Below are positions 1-9,309 of a stretch of 64,000 nt of DNA, in pieces (the first letter of the stretch is position 1; each line of letters begins with the position of its first letter). The position numbers and the translations under genes are program-made. Under the pieces are notes generated by a model that searched no databases, was not told the origin of the DNA, and saw only the letters and a list, made by a program, of their open reading frames with translations. The DNA is from Enhydrobacter sp. (GTDB taxonomy: Bacteria > Pseudomonadota > Alphaproteobacteria > Reyranellales > Reyranellaceae), in assembly GCF_030246845.1 (NCBI RefSeq), contig NZ_CP126889.1, positions 1,860,001-1,924,000 on the forward strand, read 5' to 3'.

Positions 1-2
1 GC

Positions 3-1952
3 CATTTTCGCGAGCTCGGCACCGACATCCAGCGTACGCCGTTCACCGTTGCCGGAGTGGGCGACATGTCGGGCGACGTGTTCGGCAACGGCATGCTCTT
101 GTCGAAGGAGATCAAGCTGGTCGCTGCCTTCGACCATCGTCATATCTTCATCGATCCCGCGCCCGATCCGGTCGCGAGCTGGACCGAGCGCAAGCGCCTG
201 TCCGACCTGCCGCGCTCCTCCTGGATGGACTACGACAAGGCACTTCTCTCGGTCGGCGGCGGCGTCTACGACCGGAACGCGAAATCGATCGCGCTGTCGG
301 AGGAGGCGCAGGCCGCTCTGGGCATCGACCAGCCGACGATGACACCGGTCGACCTGATGCGCGCCATCCTGAAAGCGCCTGTCGATCTTCTCTATTTCGG
401 CGGCATCGGCACCTACGTGAAGGCCTCGGGCGAGACCAATGCCGATGCGGGCGACCGGGCCAACGACGCGCTGCGCATCAACGCCGCCGATCTCAGGGCG
501 CGCGTCGTCGGCGAGGGCGCCAATCTCGGCTTCACCCAGCGCGGACGGATCGAAGCGGCGCGCGCCGGTCGCCGGATCAACACCGACGCGCTCGACAATT
601 CGGCGGGCGTCGACACGTCCGACCACGAGGTGAACATCAAGATCGCCACCGGCGCCGCGATCGAGCGCGGCGAGCTCGCCGCGGCCGACCGCGACGCCCT
701 GCTGTTCGGCATGACCGAGGAGATCGCGGCGCTGGTGCTCCGGAACAATTATCAGCAAAGCCAGGCGATCAGCGTCGCAGTGGCGCAGGCCGCCGAGGAG
801 CACGACCGCCTCGAGCGCTTCATGCGCGATCTCGAGCGGCCTTTGGAGCGTCAGGGCCGGCTCGACCGCGCCGTCGAGTTCCTGCCCGACAGCGCAGCGA
901 TGCGCATGCGGGCGCAGAATCGCCAGTACCTCACCCGGCCCGAGCTCTCGGTGCTGCTCGCCTACGCCAAGATCGACCTCACCGACCAGATCCTCGATTC
1001 GGACCTGCCGGACGATCCGCTGCTGGTCGGCGAGCTGCTGCGCTATTTCCCGACGACCTTGCAGCAGCGGCTCGGGGACGTGATCCGCGAACATCGCTTG
1101 CGGCGCGAGATCGTCACGCTGCAGGTCGTGAACTCGCTGGTCAATCGCTGCGGCCCCACCTTCGTTCGCAGCGTCGCGCAGCGCACCGGAGCCACGGGCG
1201 ATGCCATCGCGCGCGCCTTCGCGGTGGTGCGCGACGCCTGGAAGCTGCGCGACCTCTGGGCCGACATCGAAGCGCTCGACCAGACGCTGAAAGCCGAGGC
1301 GCAGACCCGCATGCTGGTGGCCTCGCAACGCTTCCTCACGCGAGCGGTGCAGTGGACGCTGCGCCGCCTGCCGCAGCCGCTCGACACGATGGCGGCGACC
1401 GATCTGCTGCGCGCAGCGGTGGCCGCGCTGGACGATCTGCCGCCGGCGCTGATCGGTCCCGCGGAAAGCGCGGCGCTGAACGAACGCGCGGCGACCTTCG
1501 AGGCGCTGGGCGCGCCGCCACCGGTGGCCCGCAGAGCCGCATCGCTCGACACGCTGGCCGCCGCCGGCGACCTGATGCAGGCGGCCCGCGCCAACGGTTG
1601 CAGCCTCGAGGAGGCGGCCCGCCTTTACTTCAGGCTGGGCGAGCGGCTGTCGCTGGCGGCCCTCGGCAACGGCGCGCAGAAGCTGCCGCGCGAAGGGCAA
1701 TGGCCCTCGCAGGCGGCGCTGTCGATGCTGGACGACCTCGCCGGCTTGCACGCCGATCTCCTGGCTTCGGTCCTGCGCGCCGCCGGGCCGCGAATGGCAG
1801 GCGATGCCGACGCGGCGCTGGCGCGCTGGGGCGAGGGCCGAAAGCTCGCACTCGAGCGCGTCGACCGGCTGAGGGACGAGCTTGCCGCGGCGGGCCAGCT
1901 CGATCTCGCCATGCTCTCGGTCGCGGCAGCCGAGTTGCGCGGGCTTGTCTGA
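3..1952 (+). CDS. NAD-specific glutamate dehydrogenase, large type (3' part only)
   Basis: The reading frame is already open at base 3, so the gene begins upstream of the window; about 650 C-terminal residues are present. The family is the roughly 1600-residue NAD-dependent enzyme that deaminates glutamate to 2-oxoglutarate in the cytoplasm. The visible part has the dehydrogenase-domain stretch [15 protein letters not shown] near its start, then FGGIGTYVK and the [17 protein letters not shown] segment, followed by the long helical C-terminal domain typical of this type. The first ATG inside the window (57) lies inside the conserved domain and is not the start. It ends 44 bases before msrB. 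Identification is confident; the N-terminal domains cannot be judged. Confidence 0.95.
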   Translation, partial: HFRELGTDIQRTPFTVAGVGDMSGDVFGNGMLLSKEIKLVAAFDHRHIFIDPAPDPVASWTERKRLSDLPRSSWMDYDKALLSVGGGVYDRNAKSIALSEEAQAALGIDQPTMTPVDLMRAILKAPVDLLYFGGIGTYVKASGETNADAGDRANDALRINAADLRARVVGEGANLGFTQRGRIEAARAGRRINTDALDNSAGVDTSDHEVNIKIATGAAIERGELAAADRDALLFGMTEEIAALVLRNNYQQSQAISVAVAQAAEEHDRLERFMRDLERPLERQGRLDRAVEFLPDSAAMRMRAQNRQYLTRPELSVLLAYAKIDLTDQILDSDLPDDPLLVGELLRYFPTTLQQRLGDVIREHRLRREIVTLQVVNSLVNRCGPTFVRSVAQRTGATGDAIARAFAVVRDAWKLRDLWADIEALDQTLKAEAQTRMLVASQRFLTRAVQWTLRRLPQPLDTMAATDLLRAAVAALDDLPPALIGPAESAALNERAATFEALGAPPPVARRAASLDTLAAAGDLMQAARANGCSLEEAARLYFRLGERLSLAALGNGAQKLPREGQWPSQAALSMLDDLAGLHADLLASVLRAAGPRMAGDADAALARWGEGRKLALERVDRLRDELAAAGQLDLAMLSVAAAELRGLV

Positions 1953-1996
1953 GGCGGGATCATCGCCACATCGGCGGCGCGACATTGGAGGAAATC

Positions 1997-2398
1997 ATGG
2001 ACGACAAGGCCCCCATCGATAAAGGCGATGCCGAATGGCGCCAGGAGCTCGATCCGCTGCAGCATCACGTGCTGCGCGAGCATGGCACCGAGCGGCCCTT
2101 TACCAGCCCGCTGAACAACGAGAAGCGCAAAGGCGTTTTCCGTTGCGCGGGCTGCGGCCAGCCTTTGTTCGATTCCTCGACCAAATACGAAAGCGGCTCG
2201 GGCTGGCCGTCGTTCTGGGCGCCGATTCCCGACGCCATCGGCACCTCGGTCGACAAGAGTCACTTCATGACCCGTATCGAAGCTCATTGCGCCAAGTGCG
2301 GCGGCCATCTCGGCCATGTCTTTCCCGACGGCCCGCAACCGACAGGCCAGCGCTACTGCATGAACGGCGCCGCGCTGAAGTTCGAGGAGAAGAAATAG
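1997..2398 (+). CDS. msrB: Peptide-methionine (R)-S-oxide reductase MsrB
   Basis: Reduces methionine-R-sulfoxide in proteins, a repair enzyme of the cytoplasm. The 133-residue product has the whole single-domain fold: two zinc-binding pairs (CAGC around residue 49 and CAKC around 95), the SGWPSFW motif, and the catalytic cysteine in RYCMNGAAL near the C-terminus. A GGAGG box about six bases before the ATG supports this start. A dispersed palindromic repeat follows directly and may help end transcription. No linked msrA is in the window. Confidence 0.96.
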   Translation: MDDKAPIDKGDAEWRQELDPLQHHVLREHGTERPFTSPLNNEKRKGVFRCAGCGQPLFDSSTKYESGSGWPSFWAPIPDAIGTSVDKSHFMTRIEAHCAKCGGHLGHVFPDGPQPTGQRYCMNGAALKFEEKK

Positions 2399-2406
2399 CC
2401 TTCTTT

Positions 2407-2460
2407 TGGACCGCGCGCTTCCAGCGCGCCCTCATGAGCGCGCAGGATGCGCGCGGTCCA
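2407..2460. repeat. Palindromic dispersed repeat, family A copy 1
   Basis: A 54-base palindrome that opens with TGGACCGCGCGC and closes with GCGCGCGGTCCA. Each half can also fold on itself (CGCGC-TTCCA-GCGCG on the left, CGCGC-AGGAT-GCGCG on the right), giving a four-armed structure. It sits between the convergent msrB and epoxide-hydrolase-like genes. Related copies lie at 29612-29664 and 32071-32122. Confidence 0.85.
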
Positions 2461-2467
2461 GAAGAGA

Positions 2468-3442
2468 TCAAAGTCCCTTCAGGAACTCGACCAGCAGCCG
2501 GTTCACCTCTTCCGGCCGTTCCTGTTGCACCCAGTGGCCGGCGCCATCGAGGATGTGGCTGCCGCGCAGCCCGGGCAGCGTCTTGGGATAGGCGTCGAGC
2601 TGGCTTTGTGCGGCGGGGAACTTGAGAACACCGTCGCGGCTGCCGGCAATGAAGAGCGAGGGCTGGCGGATGGGCAGGCCGCGCCAAGGCGCGGCAAGCT
2701 CCCAGTTGCGCCGCAGGTTGCGATACCAGTTCAGCCCGCCGCGAAAGCCGGTGCGCGCGAATTCCTGGACGTAATAGTCGAGATCCTCCGGCCCCAGCCA
2801 GGCCGGCAGCGCCGGCGGATCGACCGTGTTGCCGAGCAGAGTGCCGGTCGTGAGACGGGCGAAACCCTTGCCCTTCTCGGTATGATCGCCGCTCGCGGTG
2901 AAATAGAGTCGGCGCAGCGCGCCTTTGATGTCGGCCTGCAGCTCGGCCTCGGGCACACCGGGCTTCTGGAAATACTGCAGGTAGAAGTCGTGGATGCCGA
3001 GCTTGTCGAGGGCGGTCAGGATATCGACATAGCCCGGTGGCGCGTAGGGCACGCTCATGGCGCACACCGCCGGAAAGAGATCGGGCCGCCAGAGCGCGGC
3101 ATGCCAGGCGACCGGTGCTCCCCAGTCGTGACCCACGATCACGGCGCTGGTCTCGCCCAGCGCCTTCGTGAGCTCGGCCATGTCGCCCACGAGCTGCAGC
3201 AGCGTGTACTGGTCGATCGCCTCGGGCGCCTCGGTGCCGCCGTAGCCGCGCATGTCGGGCGCCACGCAGCGGAAGCCGGCGGCGCTCACGCCGGCCAACT
3301 GATGGCGCCACGAATACCAGCTCTCCGGCCAGCCATGGCAGAACAGCACGAGCGGTCCGCTGCCGATCTCGGCGTAGCGCATATGGATGTTGTTCGCCGT
3401 GACCGTCTTGAGCGCCACGCCCGGCACCGGTGAGCTGCCCAT
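2468..3442 (-). CDS. Alpha/beta hydrolase, epoxide-hydrolase type
   Basis: A 324-residue alpha/beta hydrolase of the soluble epoxide hydrolase subfamily, which opens epoxides through an aspartate nucleophile. Seen here are the oxyanion motif HGWPESWYSW, the nucleophile elbow GHDWGA with Asp in place of Ser, and the late catalytic His in GAGHWVQQERP. There is no signal peptide. I place the start at 3442 because GGAGGAGGAAAGAGG lies just upstream; an ATG at 3466 is in frame but lies upstream of that ribosome site. It begins 33 bases after the ABC permease gene ends and could be co-transcribed with it. The substrate cannot be told from sequence. Confidence 0.85.
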   Translation of the reverse strand: MGSSPVPGVALKTVTANNIHMRYAEIGSGPLVLFCHGWPESWYSWRHQLAGVSAAGFRCVAPDMRGYGGTEAPEAIDQYTLLQLVGDMAELTKALGETSAVIVGHDWGAPVAWHAALWRPDLFPAVCAMSVPYAPPGYVDILTALDKLGIHDFYLQYFQKPGVPEAELQADIKGALRRLYFTASGDHTEKGKGFARLTTGTLLGNTVDPPALPAWLGPEDLDYYVQEFARTGFRGGLNWYRNLRRNWELAAPWRGLPIRQPSLFIAGSRDGVLKFPAAQSQLDAYPKTLPGLRGSHILDGAGHWVQQERPEEVNRLLVEFLKGL

Positions 3443-3475
3443 GCCTCTTTCCTCCTCCAACGACATGGCGCGAGA

Positions 3476-4345
3476 CTAGCCGCGAAGATGGGCCGGTTGC
3501 GACAGCCTTGCGCGCACCGAGGCGCGTGAGCCGAAGAGCAGCGAGCCAAGGAAGAAGAGGCTCGCGACCAGCACGATTGCCGGCCCGGAGGGCAGGCCGG
3601 CGTGGAACGAGACCAGGAGCCCGATCGCGGCCGACAGGAAGGCCATGGGCGCGGCGATGGCCGTCATCGACCAGACCTCGCGCGCCCAGAACGAGGCCGC
3701 CACCGCCGGCAGCAGCATCAGACCGAGCGCCATCAGCGTCCCGAGCGCCTGGAACGCCGCCACCATGTTCAGCACGGCAAGCGCCAGGAAGAGATAGTGA
3801 TAGACCGCGCCGCGCACGCCCATCGCCGCCAGGAAGCCGGGATTGAAGCATTCGACGACCAGCGGCCGGTAGATCGCGGCCAGTCCGACCAGGGTCACGG
3901 TCGTGGCGCCGACCACGAGACAGAGCGCGGTGTTGTCGACGGCGAGGATGGCGCCGAACAGGATGTTCATCAGGTCGATCGCCGAGCCACGGAAGGAGAC
4001 GATCATCACGCCGAGCGCAAGCGCGGTGAGATAGGCTGCGCCGAAGCTCGCATCCTCGCGCATGCGCGTGAAGCGCGCGATGGCGCCGGAGGCGAGGGCG
4101 GTCGCGATGCCGGCGGCGAAGCCGCCGAGGCTCATGGCCGGCAGCGACAGCCCGCCCAGCACGAAGCCGAGAGCGGCCCCCGGCAGCAGCGCATGGGCGA
4201 GCGCATCGCCCATCAACGTCATGCGCCGCAGGATCAGGAACACGCCGATCGCGGCGCCGCCTGTCGACAGCGCGAGGCTCGCGACCAACGCCCGCCGCAT
4301 GAAGGCGAAATCGGCGAAAGGCCCGATCAGGCTGTCGTAAAGCAT
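3476..4345 (-). CDS. Metal ABC transporter permease (ABC-3 family, zinc/manganese type)
   Basis: Inner-membrane permease of 289 residues with about eight hydrophobic segments. The features are those of ZnuB/MntB/AztB proteins: GVFLILRRMTLMGDALAHA near residue 35, then a conserved polar helix with NILFGAIL. It lies 10 bases after the ATPase gene and forms a transporter with it. No periplasmic metal-binding protein gene is nearby, so that partner must be encoded elsewhere or substituted. The Zur-like operator upstream of the operon makes zinc the likely substrate; this is an inference. Confidence 0.88.
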   Translation of the reverse strand: MLYDSLIGPFADFAFMRRALVASLALSTGGAAIGVFLILRRMTLMGDALAHALLPGAALGFVLGGLSLPAMSLGGFAAGIATALASGAIARFTRMREDASFGAAYLTALALGVMIVSFRGSAIDLMNILFGAILAVDNTALCLVVGATTVTLVGLAAIYRPLVVECFNPGFLAAMGVRGAVYHYLFLALAVLNMVAAFQALGTLMALGLMLLPAVAASFWAREVWSMTAIAAPMAFLSAAIGLLVSFHAGLPSGPAIVLVASLFFLGSLLFGSRASVRARLSQPAHLRG

Positions 4346-4355
4346 GGATGCGCGA

Positions 4356-5099
4356 TCACGCGCTCAGCCGCATCGGCACCTCGCAGGCGCCGGCATGCTC
4401 GTCCCAGGCCTCGGCCATCGCGCGGGCGCGCCGGAGATTGTCGGCCGACAGCACCTCGGATGTCGGGCCCGCGGCGACCAGCTCGCGCGCCAGCAGGAGG
4501 CTGTGCGGAAAGTCCCGCCGCACCTGCTCGAGATCGTGCAGCACGGCAACGACGGTGCGCCTCTCGGCGCGCCAGCGCCGGATGACCTCCATCAGGTCGG
4601 CGACCGTCTTGGCGTCGATCGCGGCGAACGGCTCGTCGAGCAGCACGAGATCGCCGTCCTGCAGCAGCAGCCGGGCAAACAGCACGCGCTGGAACTGGCC
4701 GACCGAGAGCGTGTCGATCGGCCGGCGCTCGAAGCCCCCAAGGCCGACCGCCTCGATCGCCTGCTCGGCAGCGCGGATGTCCGATCGCCCCGCCGCGGCG
4801 AAGCCGCCGAACCGCGCCCAGCGCCCCAGCAATACCGTGTCGAGGACGGAGATCGGGAAGCTGCGATCGATCTCGGCCTGCTGCGGCAGGTAGGCGATGC
4901 GCCGGGCGGCGCACTCGATGCGCCCCTCGATTCCTGGCACGAGACCCAGCAAGGCCTTCAGGAGCGTGCTCTTGCCGGCACCGTTCGGGCCGACCAGCGC
5001 CGTCATCTCGCCGACCGGGATGTCGACGGAAACGTGATGCACCGCCGGATGGCGGTCATAGCTCACGGTCAGATCGACCAGGCGAAGCGCCGCGCTCAT
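4356..5099 (-). CDS. Metal ABC transporter ATP-binding protein (zinc/manganese type)
   Basis: ATPase subunit of 247 residues that powers the ABC-3 permease encoded downstream. The nucleotide-binding motifs are complete: Walker A GPNGAGKST, signature LSVGQFQRVLFARLL, Walker B LVLLDEPFAAID and the switch histidine in VLHD. I prefer the ATG at 5099, five bases after the stop of a possible small upstream gene; an in-frame ATG at 5132 would add 11 residues and overlap that gene. Expression is probably under the Zur-like box near 5230. Confidence 0.88.
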   Translation of the reverse strand: MSAALRLVDLTVSYDRHPAVHHVSVDIPVGEMTALVGPNGAGKSTLLKALLGLVPGIEGRIECAARRIAYLPQQAEIDRSFPISVLDTVLLGRWARFGGFAAAGRSDIRAAEQAIEAVGLGGFERRPIDTLSVGQFQRVLFARLLLQDGDLVLLDEPFAAIDAKTVADLMEVIRRWRAERRTVVAVLHDLEQVRRDFPHSLLLARELVAAGPTSEVLSADNLRRARAMAEAWDEHAGACEVPMRLSA

Positions 5100-5104
5100 G
5101 GGGC

Positions 5105-5221
5105 CTACACCACCAGCCAGACGCAGAGCCACAGCACCGCCGCGACGGCCAGGGCCGCCGCGACGCGGCTCGCCGCGCTCATCGCCAGCAGGGCCGTGCC
5201 GGGAGACGGAGGAAGGTGCAT
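5105..5221 (-). CDS. Possible small single-span membrane protein ahead of metal ABC genes
   Basis: A 38-residue open frame, too short for routine gene calls. It starts MHLPPSPGTALLAMSAASR and is followed by one hydrophobic span of about 19 residues (rich in A, V, L and W) that runs to the C-terminus. It lies between the Zur-like box and the ATPase gene, ends five bases before the ATPase ATG, and has the same orientation, so it would be the first gene of the operon. No clear ribosome site precedes it; the message may be leaderless, or the start may be the ATG at 5182. It could equally be a non-coding leader. I know of no named family. Confidence 0.35.
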   Translation of the reverse strand: MHLPPSPGTALLAMSAASRVAAALAVAAVLWLCVWLVV

Positions 5222-5229
5222 CGGCATTT

Positions 5230-5243
5230 TGTTATATTATTAC
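5230..5243 (-). promoter_or_regulatory. Probable Zur operator
   Basis: Read on the minus strand the site is GTAATAATATAACA, an imperfect dyad close to the Zur consensus in which GTAAT and TATAAC half-sites face each other. It is one of the few AT-rich patches here. It sits 9 bases before the small open frame and about 130 bases before the ATPase gene, with a TGGACT box about 15 bases upstream as a possible -35. Binding of zinc-loaded Zur here would repress the transporter. The divergent DUF1223 gene starts 73 bases away and may share the control. Confidence 0.6.
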
Positions 5244-5315
5244 CTATGGAGAGTCCAGCCGGCGCTAACCGTTTGTTGATTGGCTCGTGTCCGCGCGCAT
5301 GCTCATCTTCGCTTC

Positions 5316-6089
5316 ATGTCGATTTTTCGCTTGTCCGGCCGACGCGCGCTCCTTGTCGGCGGCGCATCGCTTGCAGGCGCGGCCTTGCTGACCGGTGAAG
5401 GCGGTTCGGCCCCGGCGCGCGAGACCTCTTCCGGTCCGTGGGCCATCGAGCTCTTCACCTCGCAGGGATGCAGCTCTTGTCCCCCCGCCGACCGCCTGCT
5501 AGGCGAGCTGGCGCGGCGGTCCGATATCGTGGCGCTCTCCTATCACGTCGACTACTGGGATTACATCGGCTGGAAGGACCGCTTCGCGACACCGGCGACG
5601 ACGGCGCGCCAGCGCACCTACGCCAACGTCCTGAAGCAACGCTACGTCTATACGCCGGAGATGGTCGTCGACGGCATCGCCCACGATCCCGGCACGGCAC
5701 TGGGCCCGATCGAGGCGCTTCTGGCCAAGGCGGCCCGCCGCACGCCGCGGCGCGCCACGCCGACATTGTTGCATCCGACCGGCGCGCCACTCACCATCAA
5801 GCTTGCGCCGTTCAAGCTCGAGGATGGCCCGGCCGACATCGTCTTCGCAGCCTACGACCGGCGGCGCAGCACGCCGGTACATGCCGGTGAGAACGACGGC
5901 CGCACACTCGAGAACTTCAACGTGGTGCGTCACTTCGAGGTCCTGAGCCAGTGGGACGGCACGGCGGCGCAATGGACCGTTCCCGCCGATCGCTTCAAGT
6001 CGGACCAGGGGCTGGCGGTGCTGGTCCAGCACGCCGGTCAGGGCCCGATTCTTGGCTGCAACAAGCTCGAGCCGATGGCCACCGGCTGA
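5316..6089 (+). CDS. DUF1223 thioredoxin-like exported protein
   Basis: A 257-residue protein of the DUF1223 family, with an ELFTSQGCSSCPPAD motif (Cys 52 and Cys 55) typical of this thioredoxin-like group. The N-terminus has SGRRALLVGGASLAGAALL, which looks like an export signal with a twin arginine, so it is probably periplasmic. I chose the ATG at 5316, which places the signal at the N-terminus; a TTG at 5280 would add 12 residues. The biochemical function of the family is not established. It is divergent from the metal transporter operon. Confidence 0.85.
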   Translation: MSIFRLSGRRALLVGGASLAGAALLTGEGGSAPARETSSGPWAIELFTSQGCSSCPPADRLLGELARRSDIVALSYHVDYWDYIGWKDRFATPATTARQRTYANVLKQRYVYTPEMVVDGIAHDPGTALGPIEALLAKAARRTPRRATPTLLHPTGAPLTIKLAPFKLEDGPADIVFAAYDRRRSTPVHAGENDGRTLENFNVVRHFEVLSQWDGTAAQWTVPADRFKSDQGLAVLVQHAGQGPILGCNKLEPMATG

Positions 6090-6146
6090 GCGCCGATTGT
6101 CATCCGCGGCCTTGCGTCGACCGCGGACGCGCGCGAAGGTGGCTGC

Positions 6147-9100
6147 ATGTCGCTCAGTAGCGCCGCCGGCCGCCTGACGGCCGTCCTCGGTCCCACCAAC
6201 ACCGGCAAGACCTATCTCGCGATCGAACGCATGCTCGGCCACGAATCGGGCATGATCGGCTTCCCGCTGCGCCTGCTGGCCCGCGAGAATTATGACCGCA
6301 TGGTGAAGATCAAGGGCCAGTCCCAGGTCGCGCTGATCACCGGCGAGGAGAAGATCACGCCACCCGGTGCCCGCTACTTCGTCTGCACCGTCGAATCGAT
6401 GCCGGTCGAGCGTACGGTTTCGTTCCTGGCGGTCGACGAAATCCAGATGGCCGCCGACCCCGAGCGTGGCCACTTCTTCACCGACCGGATGCTGCACGCC
6501 CGCGGCACGAACGAAACGATGCTGCTGGGCGCCGACACGATCCGGCCAGTGCTGAACCGGTTGCTGCCGGACATCGACGTCGTGGCGCGGCCGCGCTTTT
6601 CCAAGCTGAGTTATGTCGGGCCGAAGAAGGCGACGCGCCTGCCGCGCCGTTCCGCCGTGGTCGGCTTTTCGGCGAGCGAAGTCTACGCCATTGCCGAGCT
6701 GATCCGCCGCCAGCGCGGCGGCACCGCGATTGTCATGGGTGCGCTCAGCCCACGCACGCGCAACGCCCAGGTCGAGATGTTCCAGTCGGGCGAGGTCGAG
6801 TATCTGGTCGCCACCGACGCGATCGGCATGGGCCTCAACATGGACGTGAACCATGTCTGGTTCGCGTCCCTGCGCAAATATGACGGCCGTACGCTGCGCC
6901 CGCTGCGCGCGGTCGAGCTGGCGCAAATCGCCGGCCGCGCCGGTCGGCACATGAACGACGGCACGTTCGGCACGACGATCGATGTCGGCGGCCTGGAGCC
7001 CGAGACCGTCGAGGCGATCGAGAACCATCGCTTCGATCCGCTGCGCGACGTGCAGTGGCGCAATTCCGATCTCGATTTTCGCTCGGTGCCGGCGCTGCTG
7101 TCGACGCTCAATGCACTTCCGCCCCATACCGCCTTGCAGCGCGTTCGCGAGCAAGATGACCAGCTCGCCCTGCAGGCACTCGGGCAGCGGTCGGAGTTTC
7201 TGCCGCGCCTGCACGCGCCGGGGCGGGTGAAGCTCCTGTGGGAAGTGTGCCAGGTGCCCGACTTCCGCAAGACCATGACGGAGGAGCACACGCACCTTCT
7301 CGGCGAGCTCTTCCGGCATCTGACGCAGGGCGGCGAGCGCCTGCCCGAGGACTGGATCGACGGTCACGTCAAGCGACTGGAGCGTTATGACGGCGACATC
7401 GACACGCTGATGGCGCGTATCGCACATGTGCGGACCTGGACCTATATCTCGCACCGCGCCGACTGGATCCAGCGGGCGGCGCACTGGCAGGAACGCGCGC
7501 GCGCGATCGAGGACAGACTTTCCGACGTACTACACCAGCGTCTGACGCAAAGGTTTGTCGATAGACGTGCTGCGCTGCTTGTACGAAGATTGCGTGATGA
7601 GGGTGAAATGACGACGTCGGTCGCCGAAGCAGGCGAGGTCATTGTCGAGGGCGAGCATCTCGGACGCGTCGAGGGCTTCCGCTTCGTGCCCGACGCGACC
7701 GAAGGCCAAGCCGATCAGAAGGCCGTCCTGACCGCGGCGCTGCGGGCGCTGCGCGAGAACCTGCCGGCGCGCCTGCAGGCTTTCACCTCGGCGCCCGATG
7801 GCGAGCTGGTCTTCGATTCGCAGTTGCGCGTCTGCTGGGGCGGCGGACCGGTCGCGCGTCTGCTGCCGAGCGGCGACGTGCTCGCGCCCAAGATCGAAGC
7901 CCTGCCCTCCGATCTCCTCGACGGCCCGGCGCGCGAGGACGTGCGCAAGCGCGCCGCCACGTGGGTCGAGACCCGCATCCGACTCGGGCTCAGCGAGTTG
8001 ATGGATGCCCGGGCGACCGCCGAGCTGCCGGCAGGTGCGCGCGGCATTGTCTTCCAGCTCTGCGAGAATCTCGGCGTGCTGCCGCGCCGGCCGATCGAGC
8101 AGCAGCTTGCCGAGCTCGGCGACGAGGATCGCCGCGCGCTGGCGCGCCTCGGCGTGCGCATGGGCGTCTACTCGCTCTATTTCCCCAGCATGCTGAAGCC
8201 GGTGCCGATCAGGCTGCGCGCCGGACTTTGGATGGTGGCGCACGGGCGCGACACGATCCCGCCGCTGCCGGCCGAGGGACGAACCTCGACCGATCTGCCG
8301 CGTGATGCCGAGCGCGACTTCTACGCCGCCATCGGCTACCTGCCGCTCGGCGGCCACGCCATCCGTGCCGACATGGTCGAGCGACTGGCGGCGATGGCGC
8401 GCCAGGCGGTGCGCGAAAGCCGGGAGGCGGCACGCCGCGCGCAGCAGGACAAGAAGGCTGCAAGTCCGGGTCCGGCGGCGGCCGGCGAGCCCGCGCCGTC
8501 GACCGACGAGATCACCGAATGGGCAATCGTCGCCGCCGCCTTCGGCGAGGCCGAAGCGCGGCCGCCGGCGGCCGAGACTCAGCCGGCACCGGTGCCTGCG
8601 CAGCCTGCCGCCGAGGACGAGACGGCGGCAACGCCGACCGAACCGGTAGCGGAAGCCGCTCCGGCAGAGTCCGAGGCGGAGGCCGCGGCGCCGGCCGCGG
8701 CCGAAGCGGCCCCGGAAAGCGCCGAAGCCGACAGCGAAGCCGGGACACCGACGAAGGCGGAGCCCGCGCCACTGCCGCCCGGCCACTTCCGGGCGACGCC
8801 ACAGATGATGTCGCTGGTCGGCTGCTCGGAACCGGAAATGGCCGACGTGATGCGCGCGCTGGGCTATCGCGTCCTGCCACCCGCGGAGGAAGGCGGGCCG
8901 CACAGCTTCTCGGTGAAACCGCGCTTCCTGCGCGAGCGCGAAGAGCAGCGCGAACGTCAGCGCCAGCAGCAGCGGCAATACCGCGAGCAGCGCCGTCGCG
9001 AACGGCCGGACCGTCCGAACGAGCGGCAGTTCTTCGCCGACAGCCCCGGCCGCGACGGGCCTCGGCGCGACAATGCCAAGCATCAGGGCCCGCGGCCCGA

Positions 9101-9284
9101 TAACGCCAAAGGCGGATCGCGGGACGACCGCCGCGACGAGCGCCCGCGCGGACCGCGTCCACCGCGCCGCGACGCCGGCGGACCGGCCCTGCGGCTTTAC
9201 GCCACCACCGAGAAGAAGGGCGACAACACCGCCGATTCTCCCTTCGCCAAGTTGCTCGAGCTGAAGCTCGGCGGGAAGAAGTAG
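6147..9284 (+). CDS. Suv3-like SF2 RNA/DNA helicase with long disordered tail
   Basis: A 1045-residue helicase of the alphaproteobacterial family related to the mitochondrial Suv3 helicase. The core is in the first 400 residues: Walker A GPTNTGKT, a DEIQ Walker B (AVDEIQMAAD), the helicase C-terminal segment ATDAIGMGLNMD and motif VI QIAGRAGR. From about residue 760 the sequence becomes low-complexity: an Ala/Glu/Pro-rich stretch, a short folded patch (FRATPQMMSLVGCSEPEMAD), then an Arg/Gln/Asp-rich tail likely to bind nucleic acid. It leads a run with S4-protein, fdxA and carD genes. A role in RNA turnover is inferred from Suv3. Confidence 0.9.
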   Translation: MSLSSAAGRLTAVLGPTNTGKTYLAIERMLGHESGMIGFPLRLLARENYDRMVKIKGQSQVALITGEEKITPPGARYFVCTVESMPVERTVSFLAVDEIQMAADPERGHFFTDRMLHARGTNETMLLGADTIRPVLNRLLPDIDVVARPRFSKLSYVGPKKATRLPRRSAVVGFSASEVYAIAELIRRQRGGTAIVMGALSPRTRNAQVEMFQSGEVEYLVATDAIGMGLNMDVNHVWFASLRKYDGRTLRPLRAVELAQIAGRAGRHMNDGTFGTTIDVGGLEPETVEAIENHRFDPLRDVQWRNSDLDFRSVPALLSTLNALPPHTALQRVREQDDQLALQALGQRSEFLPRLHAPGRVKLLWEVCQVPDFRKTMTEEHTHLLGELFRHLTQGGERLPEDWIDGHVKRLERYDGDIDTLMARIAHVRTWTYISHRADWIQRAAHWQERARAIEDRLSDVLHQRLTQRFVDRRAALLVRRLRDEGEMTTSVAEAGEVIVEGEHLGRVEGFRFVPDATEGQADQKAVLTAALRALRENLPARLQAFTSAPDGELVFDSQLRVCWGGGPVARLLPSGDVLAPKIEALPSDLLDGPAREDVRKRAATWVETRIRLGLSELMDARATAELPAGARGIVFQLCENLGVLPRRPIEQQLAELGDEDRRALARLGVRMGVYSLYFPSMLKPVPIRLRAGLWMVAHGRDTIPPLPAEGRTSTDLPRDAERDFYAAIGYLPLGGHAIRADMVERLAAMARQAVRESREAARRAQQDKKAASPGPAAAGEPAPSTDEITEWAIVAAAFGEAEARPPAAETQPAPVPAQPAAEDETAATPTEPVAEAAPAESEAEAAAPAAAEAAPESAEADSEAGTPTKAEPAPLPPGHFRATPQMMSLVGCSEPEMADVMRALGYRVLPPAEEGGPHSFSVKPRFLREREEQRERQRQQQRQYREQRRRERPDRPNERQFFADSPGRDGPRRDNAKHQGPRPDNAKGGSRDDRRDERPRGPRPPRRDAGGPALRLYATTEKKGDNTADSPFAKLLELKLGGKK

Positions 9285-9309
9285 CCGTCGCGGCCGCCGG
9301 CTTGGTGCA

